Notes under the pieces: model-generated
What the model saw: the letters and a program-made list of their open reading frames with translations, nothing else
Database searches by the model: none
What the model was told of the DNA's origin: nothing
Made by a program: the position numbers and the translations under genes
Assembly: GCA_027488165.1 (NCBI GenBank)
Contig: JAIYCF010000111.1
Coordinates: 1 to 5,208 of the forward strand
Length of the DNA: 5,208 nucleotides
Reading direction: 5' to 3'
DNA from: Streptomycetaceae bacterium
GTDB lineage: Bacteria > Actinomycetota > Actinomycetes > Nanopelagicales > Nanopelagicaceae
Part shown: positions 1 to 5,208 of the stretch, piece after piece
How positions within the stretch are numbered: position 1 is the first letter of the stretch
Layout of the letters: each line of letters opens with the position of its first letter

Positions 1-830
1 ATTCCTTCAACGGTCTCATCAATAGGGGCGTCATCAAAGACGATATTTGCGCCTTTTCCGCCTAATTCGAGCGTCGCTTTCTTATTGGTGCCAGCGATCG
101 CGCGGGCGATCTTCTTGCCTACTTCGGTAGAACCAGTAAATGCAATCTTATGGATTCCGGCATGGTTAACGATCGCAGATCCGGTAGATCCGTCGCCAGT
201 AACAATATTTACAACGCCATCTGGAAGTTCTGCTTGCTGGCAAACCTCAGCAAATAAAAGTGCGGTGAGCGAAGTTGTCTCAGCTGGTTTCAATACAACG
301 GTATTTCCTGTTGCCAGCGCTGGCGCTACCTTCCACGCCAACATAAGAAGGGGAAAGTTCCAAGGAATGATCTGGCCGGCAACTCCATGCGGCTTTGGTG
401 ACTTGCCCATTCCGGCGTAATCCAATTTATCGGCCCATCCTGCGTGATAGAAAAAGTGCGCGGCAACTAAAGGGATATCAATATCGCGGGTTTCGCGAAT
501 TGGCTTACCGTTATCTAACGTTTCAAGTACTGCAAATTCGCGGGCGCGTTCTTGCAAGATGCGTGCAATGCGATAAAGGTATTTACCGCGTTCTTTACCG
601 GAAAGCTTTGACCAGGTCTTTGTATACGCCTTCTGCGCTGCAATGACTGCTTTATCAACATCGCTTGCGCTTCCGAGCGCGATTTGGCTCAGAACCTCTT
701 CAGTTGCCGGGTTAATCGTGGCGAAGTGGTTGCGTCCATTTACAAATTTGCCATCGATAAAGTGTCCATACTTCGGCTTAATCGAAACGATAGCGCGAGA
801 CTCGGGTGCTGGTGCGTAGTCGAAATCCAT
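1..830 (-). CDS. Aldehyde dehydrogenase, NAD(P)-dependent, C-terminal part outside window
   Basis: This gene starts at the ATG at 830-828 and runs off the low-coordinate edge after 276 complete codons, so it is cut by the window and not broken. It is a member of the classical non-acylating aldehyde dehydrogenase superfamily, which oxidises aldehydes to carboxylic acids with NAD(P)+ in the cytosol. Visible motifs are PWNFP at residues 156-160 (Asn158 is the expected oxyanion-hole residue), KPAE at 181-184 (cofactor binding), FTGSTEVG at 231-238 (Rossmann turn) and LELGGK at 254-259, where Glu255 is the expected general base. The catalytic cysteine, about 34 residues further on in this family, lies beyond the edge and cannot be checked. 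A TAA in frame at 866-864 limits any upstream extension, and a good Shine-Dalgarno precedes the ATG. The gene lies 22 bp after deoC, so acetaldehyde released by DeoC is the likely substrate, with acetate as product. That substrate is inferred from context; the family is broad. Confidence 0.93.
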   Translation of the reverse strand, partial: MDFDYAPAPESRAIVSIKPKYGHFIDGKFVNGRNHFATINPATEEVLSQIALGSASDVDKAVIAAQKAYTKTWSKLSGKERGKYLYRIARILQERAREFAVLETLDNGKPIRETRDIDIPLVAAHFFYHAGWADKLDYAGMGKSPKPHGVAGQIIPWNFPLLMLAWKVAPALATGNTVVLKPAETTSLTALLFAEVCQQAELPDGVVNIVTGDGSTGSAIVNHAGIHKIAFTGSTEVGKKIARAIAGTNKKATLELGGKGANIVFDDAPIDETVEG

Positions 831-836
831 TGCTTT

Positions 837-841
837 TCCTT
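837..841 (-). promoter_or_regulatory. Ribosome binding site of the aldehyde dehydrogenase gene
   Basis: On the minus strand AAGGA lies six bases before the ATG at 830. It falls in the 22-bp gap after the deoC stop codon and supports this start. No separate promoter is visible in so short a gap, so the gene is probably transcribed with deoC. Confidence 0.75.
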
Positions 842-852
842 GGCGCCTTCTC

Positions 853-1800
853 TTAATCGATCGTTACGTAGTTAGGGCTAGCGTAGTAGCCATCATCCAT
901 TTTCATGCGTTGCATCAAAAGGTCATTCAGCAGAGCGCTGGCTCCGATACGGAAGAACTCGGGTGTTAGCCATTCTGGGCCGGCGGTCTCATTAACGAGC
1001 ACCAACTGTTTAATGGCATCTTTAGTATTTCTAATGCCACCAGCCGGCTTTACTCCGATACGACGATTAGTCATCGCGTAGAAATCACGGACCGCTTCCA
1101 ACATCACAAGTACAACCGGGGGAGTAGCAGCAGGTGCGACTTTGCCAGTAGAGGTTTTGATGAAATCAGCGCCTGCCAACATCGCCAGGTATGAAGCTTT
1201 GCGAACATTGTCATAGGTAACTAGCTCTCCAGTTTCAAAGATAACCTTTAGATGTGCGCGATCACCACAAACTTCGCGAATCTTTACAATCTCATCGAAA
1301 ACTAGACCAAATTTCCCAGATAAGAATGCGCCACGATCGATCACCATATCGATTTCGGCAGCGCCAGCATCGATCGCATCTTTGGTATCTTGAATCTTAA
1401 CTTCCATGGATGCGCGACCAGATGGAAAGGCAGTTGAGACTGCCGCTACTGGAACGTGCTTGCCGCCTATAGCATCTAGATGAGTTCGCGCAATCGAAAC
1501 CATATCGTTGTAAACGCAGACCGCGCCAACGCTAGGAATAGTTAAATCAGTTGGATCAGGGCGCACTGCCTTTGTGCAGAGTGCGCGAACTTTTCCGGGA
1601 GTATCGGCTCCTTCTAGCGTTGTTAAATCAACCATCGAAATTGCAGTATCAATCGCCCAACGCTTACTTGTTGTCTTAATGCTGCGAGTTGCCAACATCG
1701 CAGCACGCGCTTCAGCGCCAACTTGATCTACGCCAGGAAGCTGTGAGAGAAAGTTCTTGAGTGAACCTTCACTGCCATCGACTATTCCGTAGAAGTTCAT
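853..1800 (-). CDS. deoC: Deoxyribose-phosphate aldolase (long, human-DERA-like form)
   Basis: DeoC is a cytosolic class I aldolase that cleaves 2-deoxy-D-ribose-5-phosphate into acetaldehyde and D-glyceraldehyde-3-phosphate through a Schiff base. The 315-residue product carries the whole catalytic set: EIDMVID with Asp151, FIKTSTGK with the Schiff-base Lys215, and VKPAGGIR with the second active-site Lys251. These match Asp102, Lys167 and Lys201 of the E. coli enzyme. At 315 residues it is far longer than short bacterial forms of about 220-260. It resembles human DERA (318 residues) in its N-terminal VDLTTLEGADT segment (57-67), in AVCVY (93-97) and in a PEFFRIGASALL segment near 280-291. 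The C-terminus ends in a tyrosine-bearing tail (Tyr305, Tyr306, Tyr311); in E. coli a C-terminal tyrosine takes part in catalysis. The start overlaps the stop of the mutase gene by four bases, an upstream TGA in frame at 1845-1843 limits extension, and the aldehyde dehydrogenase follows after 22 bp. The neighbours supply the preceding and following pathway steps. Confidence 0.97.
   Translation of the reverse strand: MNFYGIVDGSEGSLKNFLSQLPGVDQVGAEARAAMLATRSIKTTSKRWAIDTAISMVDLTTLEGADTPGKVRALCTKAVRPDPTDLTIPSVGAVCVYNDMVSIARTHLDAIGGKHVPVAAVSTAFPSGRASMEVKIQDTKDAIDAGAAEIDMVIDRGAFLSGKFGLVFDEIVKIREVCGDRAHLKVIFETGELVTYDNVRKASYLAMLAGADFIKTSTGKVAPAATPPVVLVMLEAVRDFYAMTNRRIGVKPAGGIRNTKDAIKQLVLVNETAGPEWLTPEFFRIGASALLNDLLMQRMKMDDGYYASPNYVTID
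1797..1800 (-). other. ATGA stop/start overlap of mutase gene and deoC
   Basis: The minus-strand tetranucleotide ATGA holds the deoC start ATG (1800-1798) and the mutase stop TGA (1799-1797). Such overlaps commonly give translational coupling, so the mutase and aldolase are probably made from one mRNA at linked rates. The overlap is read directly; the coupling is inferred. Confidence 0.85.
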
Positions 1801-3413
1801 GCGAGAAAATCCTTTAGCGGTTGGCGCAATTGGCTTAAGAGCTCAGTTGCAGACTTTTCATCTTTGGTAATAACTTCGATGTAACACTTCATCTTCGCTT
1901 CAGTTCCGCTCGGACGGATGATCACGCGAACACCTCCATCAAGCCAGATTCGCAGGCCATCTGTTGGTGGAAGTCCATCCTTAGGCGCTGCCAAATCATC
2001 GATTGACGATACCGCACGGCCTGCAATTTCTGTAGGAGGGTTTTTCCGTAAACCTGCGAGAAGCTCAGTAATTCGCGACATATCGCTAACTCGAATTGAG
2101 ATCTGTTCTGTGCCGTGGAATCCGTGACGTGCCCAAACCTCATTCAAGAGATCCACGAGAGTTTTTCCATCGGCTTTTAGATCGGTTGCAATCTGCGCCA
2201 AGAAAAGCGCCGCAGAAATTCCATCCTTATCATTTACGGTCTTAGAATCTACGGCGTAACCGATCGCCTCTTCATAACCGAAGGCGAGATCTTCGATCTT
2301 GGCTAGCCATTTAAAGCCAGTTAAGACTTCTTTAAAATCAATTACATAGTGAGCAGCGATCTTGCGTAGCGCTGATGAAGAAACGATGGAGTTGCCGAAA
2401 CTTCCACTCGGTTGAGAGCGCGCAATCCATTCTCCGAAGATTATTCCGAGTTCATCGCCGCGCAACATTCGCCAGCCACCGCTTGGGTCATTTACCGCAG
2501 CGGCGCAGCGATCGGCATCGGGATCATTGGCAATAACCAAATCGGCGCCAACTTCGCGCGCCTTTGCTAAGGCTAGGTCGATAGCGCCAGGCTCTTCTGG
2601 GTTTGGAAATGCCACTGTAGGAAAATCTGGATCAGGTTCTGCCTGCTCAGTTACTAAAATCAAATTTGGGAAACCAGCTTTTGCGAATACCTGTTCTATA
2701 GTTTCGGTACCAACGCCATGCATTGCGGTGTAAACAATCTTTAGCGAACCGTGACGCGGTGCCAAGGCTGCGGTACGAGCGATGTACTTTTCAACTACAG
2801 CATCATCCAAAACGCTCCAACTTTTTCCTCTTGGAACTTCTCGCAGCGAATTCACTAAATCTATTTCTTTCGCAATAAAGCCATCAGTTGGGTTGATGAT
2901 CTGTGATGCCGCGTATTCAATGCCATCAGCGGTTGGTCCGATATAAACCTTGTAGCCGTTATCTTGTGGCGGATTATGGCTAGCAGTCACCATGACCCCA
3001 AGATCACAGTTGAGTTCGTGGGTAGCAAAGGCCAGCACTGGTGTCGGAAGTGGACGAGGCAGAATAAATACCTCAAAGCCAGCGCCTGAAAATATCTGCG
3101 CAGATTCTTCAGTGAAATCTTCAGATCCATAACGCGCATCGCGACCGATAACTACGCGCTTCATTCCGCGCTCTTTCATATATGCAACCAAGCCTGCTGC
3201 AGTACGGCCAACAACAGAGCGATTCATACATGATGGCCCCGGTCCAATTGGCCCGCGCAACCCTGCGGTTCCAAATTGCAGAAAACCTGCAAAGTACTTC
3301 TTCAAAGTCGCTTCATCTCCGGCTGCGACAAGTTTGGTTAACTCCGCTGCGGTCTTTGGATCTGGATCATCGGCTATCCAGTCTTGCACCTCGGCCAAAA
3401 GCTGCGCGTTCAT
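1797..3413 (-). CDS. pmmB: Phosphosugar mutase, PGM2/PmmB type, probable phosphopentomutase/phosphoglucomutase
   Basis: This 538-residue cytosolic enzyme belongs to the alpha-D-phosphohexomutase superfamily, which moves phosphate between C1 and C6 (or C5) of sugars through a phosphoserine. All four family signatures are present: FGTAGLRG (47-54); TASHNP (143-148) with phosphoserine Ser145; the Mg2+ loop DPDADR (297-302) with Asp297, Asp299 and Asp301; and the phosphate-binding RPSGTE (500-505). The sugar-specificity loop reads EEAIGY (381-386), followed by NDKDGIS, like human PGM2, a phosphopentomutase, and unlike the GEMSGH-type loop of typical bacterial phosphomannomutases. Length and the N-terminal WIADDPDP segment also suit PmmB proteins. 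The overlap with deoC favours isomerising deoxyribose-1-phosphate or ribose-1-phosphate to the 5-phosphate. Databases would often name it phosphomannomutase, and activity on hexose phosphates cannot be excluded. The start is fixed by an in-frame TAG at 3425-3423, but its ribosome binding site is weak. Family assignment is firm; pentose specificity is inferred. Confidence 0.93.
   Translation of the reverse strand: MNAQLLAEVQDWIADDPDPKTAAELTKLVAAGDEATLKKYFAGFLQFGTAGLRGPIGPGPSCMNRSVVGRTAAGLVAYMKERGMKRVVIGRDARYGSEDFTEESAQIFSGAGFEVFILPRPLPTPVLAFATHELNCDLGVMVTASHNPPQDNGYKVYIGPTADGIEYAASQIINPTDGFIAKEIDLVNSLREVPRGKSWSVLDDAVVEKYIARTAALAPRHGSLKIVYTAMHGVGTETIEQVFAKAGFPNLILVTEQAEPDPDFPTVAFPNPEEPGAIDLALAKAREVGADLVIANDPDADRCAAAVNDPSGGWRMLRGDELGIIFGEWIARSQPSGSFGNSIVSSSALRKIAAHYVIDFKEVLTGFKWLAKIEDLAFGYEEAIGYAVDSKTVNDKDGISAALFLAQIATDLKADGKTLVDLLNEVWARHGFHGTEQISIRVSDMSRITELLAGLRKNPPTEIAGRAVSSIDDLAAPKDGLPPTDGLRIWLDGGVRVIIRPSGTEAKMKCYIEVITKDEKSATELLSQLRQPLKDFLA
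1810..1815 (-). promoter_or_regulatory. Ribosome binding site of deoC, inside the mutase gene
   Basis: The minus strand reads AAAGGA here, nine bases before the deoC ATG. The site lies within the last codons of the mutase gene, so ribosomes may start deoC independently as well as by coupling through the ATGA overlap. Confidence 0.65.
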
Positions 3414-3468
3414 AGCCCCAGCCTAACTGGATTAAATCAACTTGTGAATTGCGATTTAGAAATGGAAA
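3414..3468 (-). other. Intergenic gap with a weak ribosome binding site before the mutase gene
   Basis: This 55-bp stretch is the longest gap between genes in the window. It is AT-rich on the carboxylase side and ends in a G-rich run just before the mutase ATG. The only Shine-Dalgarno-like matches are AGG at 3424-3422, eight bases from the ATG, and GGGG at 3419-3416, two bases from it. I saw no hairpin followed by a T-run and no convincing -35/-10 pair, so read-through from the carboxylase gene is plausible. A leaderless or weak internal promoter cannot be excluded by eye. Confidence 0.5.
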
Positions 3469-5187
3469 TTATGCATCAAGAATGTCGCACAAGACTGTGC
3501 CACTTGAAACGATTTCACCAATAACCGCCTTTAGATTGGCGATTTTGCCGGCTTTGTGGGCAACCAGTGGTTGCTCCATCTTCATCGCCTCTAAAACAAT
3601 TACTAGATCACCGATTTCTACATGAGCGCCTTCTTCAACTGCAACTTTCACAACTGTTCCTTGCATTGGGCTTGCTAATCCTGAACCGCCCGCACCGCTT
3701 ACCTTTGATTCTTTTGCGCGGTGGCGCTTAACAACAGGTTCTGGAGTATGCAGTTTTACCTCAAAGCGCTTTCCATTTACTTCAGCGATTAAATGTTCTG
3801 CAGCGATCTTGGTTGTGATTGGTGCAGGAGTTGCAGTGAATGCAGGTATTTCGTTCTTAAATTCATTTTCGATATAGCTTGTGTAGACCTTAAATTCTTC
3901 GGTGTAGGCGGGATCTTCCAAAATCGCTCGGTGGAAAGGAATTGCGGTCGCAAGTCCACCAACTTCAAATTCTGCAAGTGCACGACGCGCTCTTTCGATC
4001 GCTTGCTTACGCGTTGCACCGGTGACTATCAACTTCGCGAGAAGTGAATCAAAGTTGCCACCGATCGTGTCGCCTTTCTTAAATCCCGCATCTACGCGCA
4101 CTCCTGGACCAGTAGGCAGGTTCCATTCTGTGATCTGACCCGGAGCTGGCAGGAATGAACGGCCTGGATCCTCGCCATTAATACGAAATTCAAGTGAGTG
4201 GCCACGAATCTCTGGATCTGTGAAACCGAGTTTTTCCCCCATAGCAATCCTGAATTGTTCACGCACTAAATCGATTCCAGTAACTTCTTCACTTACTGGG
4301 TGCTCAACTTTCAGGCGAGTGTTTACCTCTAGGAAGGAGATAGTTCCATCTGCGCCGACTAAGAATTCACATGTGCCCGCACCTACATAGCCAGCCTCTT
4401 TCATGATCGCTTTACTTGAGCGGTAAAGTTCTTCGTTCTGCGCATCAGTTAAGAATGGAGCGGGCGCTTCTTCAACTAGCTTTTGATGGCGGCGCTGCAA
4501 CGAGCAATCGCGCGTACTAATAACAACTGCGCTTCCGTGTTGATCAACTAAGACCTGGGTTTCTACGTGACGAGGCTTATCTAAGTAGCGTTCTACAAAG
4601 CATTCACCGCGTCCAAAACCTGCGATAGCTTCGCGAACAGCGGATGCAAAGAGTTCAGGAATCTCTTCCATGGTGTGCGCAACCTTTAGCCCGCGGCCAC
4701 CACCACCGAACGCCGCCTTAATTGCAACGGGTAGACCGTGTTCTTTTGCAAAGGCCGTGACTTCATCCGCACCTGCTACAGGATCTTTAGTGCCAGCAAC
4801 AAGTGGTGCACCTGCTTTTGCTGCGATCCTTCGCGCTGAAACCTTGTCACCCAACGCGCTAATCGCTGCAGGAGGTGGACCGATCCAAATCAAACCAGCG
4901 TCGATGACGGCTTGCGCAAAGTCTGCTCGCTCTGAAAGAAATCCATAACCTGGATGTACTGCATCCGCACCAGATGCTTTCGCTGCGGCAATGATCTTTG
5001 AGATATCTAAGTAAGTCTGGGTAGCAGTTACGCCATTTAACGAGAAAGCAAAGTCTGCGCTCTTAACATGTATTGCATCGCGATCTTCCTCAGCGTAGAC
5101 GGCGACGCTCTCGATTCCATGGTCACGACAAGCGCGAATAACGCGCAGCGCAATCTCGCCACGGTTAGCAATCAGAACGCGTTTCAT
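3469..5187 (-). CDS. accA: Acyl-CoA carboxylase alpha subunit (biotin carboxylase + BCCP fusion)
   Basis: The 572-residue protein is the biotinylated alpha subunit of an actinobacterial acyl-CoA (acetyl/propionyl-CoA) carboxylase. The symbol follows actinobacterial usage and is not the E. coli carboxyltransferase AccA. It carboxylates its own biotin with ATP and bicarbonate, then hands the carboxyl to a separate beta subunit (not in this window) to make malonyl- or methylmalonyl-CoA. Domains in order are the biotin carboxylase N-domain (about 1-110, IANRGEIALRVIRA), the ATP-grasp domain (about 115-320, glycine-rich loop FGGGGRG at 160-166), the biotin carboxylase C-domain (about 330-445), a short linker, and the biotinyl domain (about 503-572, EAMKM at 533-537, biotin on Lys536). 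Key residues by E. coli AccC comparison are Lys115, Lys157, His207, Lys236, Glu274, Glu287, Arg291, Glu295 and Arg335. One is altered: the usual Gln between Arg291 and Glu295 is Lys293. In-frame TGA and TAA stops at 5205-5203 and 5199-5197 and a strong Shine-Dalgarno fix the start. Substrate range cannot be read from this subunit. Confidence 0.96.
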   Translation of the reverse strand: MKRVLIANRGEIALRVIRACRDHGIESVAVYAEEDRDAIHVKSADFAFSLNGVTATQTYLDISKIIAAAKASGADAVHPGYGFLSERADFAQAVIDAGLIWIGPPPAAISALGDKVSARRIAAKAGAPLVAGTKDPVAGADEVTAFAKEHGLPVAIKAAFGGGGRGLKVAHTMEEIPELFASAVREAIAGFGRGECFVERYLDKPRHVETQVLVDQHGSAVVISTRDCSLQRRHQKLVEEAPAPFLTDAQNEELYRSSKAIMKEAGYVGAGTCEFLVGADGTISFLEVNTRLKVEHPVSEEVTGIDLVREQFRIAMGEKLGFTDPEIRGHSLEFRINGEDPGRSFLPAPGQITEWNLPTGPGVRVDAGFKKGDTIGGNFDSLLAKLIVTGATRKQAIERARRALAEFEVGGLATAIPFHRAILEDPAYTEEFKVYTSYIENEFKNEIPAFTATPAPITTKIAAEHLIAEVNGKRFEVKLHTPEPVVKRHRAKESKVSGAGGSGLASPMQGTVVKVAVEEGAHVEIGDLVIVLEAMKMEQPLVAHKAGKIANLKAVIGEIVSSGTVLCDILDA

Positions 5188-5192
5188 CGCAT

Positions 5193-5198
5193 CTCCTT
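5193..5198 (-). promoter_or_regulatory. Strong ribosome binding site of the carboxylase gene
   Basis: The minus strand reads AAGGAG five bases before the ATG at 5187, the best Shine-Dalgarno in the window. Upstream in the same frame are TGA (5205-5203) and TAA (5199-5197), with no start codon between them and the ATG, so no longer protein is possible. The remaining bases to the window edge are too few to show a promoter or the previous gene. Confidence 0.8.
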
Positions 5199-5208
5199 AA
5201 CTTCAGGC

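Noticed and set aside
85..420. Plus-strand open frame of 111 codons
   Set aside because: It lies wholly opposite the aldehyde dehydrogenase, whose minus-strand frame carries clear family motifs. The plus-strand translation shows no recognisable domain.
841..849. GGCGCC palindrome in the deoC-dehydrogenase gap, considered as a terminator or operator
   Set aside because: The inverted repeat is only about six bases, has no loop and no T-run after it on the minus strand. A self-complementary hexamer of this kind is expected by chance.
1922..2143. Minus-strand open frame overlapping the mutase gene in another frame
   Set aside because: It is embedded in the conserved C-terminal third of the mutase. 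Its translation resembles no family I recognise and it has no context of its own.
3182..3415. Plus-strand open frame reaching into the mutase-carboxylase gap
   Set aside because: It is antisense to the conserved N-terminus of the mutase and its product has no recognisable feature. It is best explained as a shadow.
4670..4948. Plus-strand open frame of 92 codons
   Set aside because: It is the antisense shadow of the ATP-grasp part of the carboxylase gene, rich in Ala, Pro and Ser as expected of a complementary frame, with no good ribosome binding site.
5184..5192. Tiny ATG-CGA-TGA open frame overlapping the carboxylase start
   Set aside because: Its ATG lies one base from the Shine-Dalgarno core, too close for initiation, so a regulatory minimal upstream frame is unlikely.

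Overview
The window carries four protein-coding genes, all on the minus strand and packed head to tail, so transcription runs from the high-coordinate end to the low-coordinate end. In that order they are: the alpha subunit of an actinobacterial-type acyl-CoA carboxylase (biotin carboxylase fused to biotin carboxyl carrier protein, 3469-5187); an alpha-D-phosphohexomutase of the PGM2/PmmB branch, probably acting as phosphopentomutase/phosphoglucomutase (1797-3413); a long, human-DERA-like deoxyribose-phosphate aldolase (853-1800); and the N-terminal 276 residues of an NAD(P)-dependent aldehyde dehydrogenase that runs off the low-coordinate edge (1-830). The plus-strand open frames are shadows of these genes.

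Spacing is tight. There are 55 bp between the carboxylase and the mutase, a 4-bp ATGA overlap between the mutase and the aldolase, and 22 bp between the aldolase and the dehydrogenase. No terminator-like hairpin with a T-run was seen in any gap. This fits one transcription unit, or at least a mutase-aldolase-dehydrogenase unit. Stop codons in frame upstream fix the start of every gene to within a few codons. No RNA gene, mobile element, CRISPR array or long repeat was found.

The three downstream genes read as a lower deoxyribonucleoside-catabolic pathway. The mutase would convert (deoxy)ribose-1-phosphate to the 5-phosphate, DeoC would cleave deoxyribose-5-phosphate to acetaldehyde and glyceraldehyde-3-phosphate, and the dehydrogenase would oxidise acetaldehyde to acetate. 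The nucleoside phosphorylase that would feed the pathway is not in the window. The carboxylase is not part of this route, but it uses acetyl- or propionyl-CoA.

The fused BC-BCCP subunit and the PmmB-like mutase next to deoC point to an actinobacterium. The base composition looks somewhat under 50% GC by eye, low for that phylum, and the spacing is compact. A streamlined aquatic actinobacterium such as the freshwater acI/Nanopelagicales lineage is a reasonable guess, but it is inference only. The most unusual detail is a lysine in place of the near-invariant bicarbonate-site glutamine of the biotin carboxylase.
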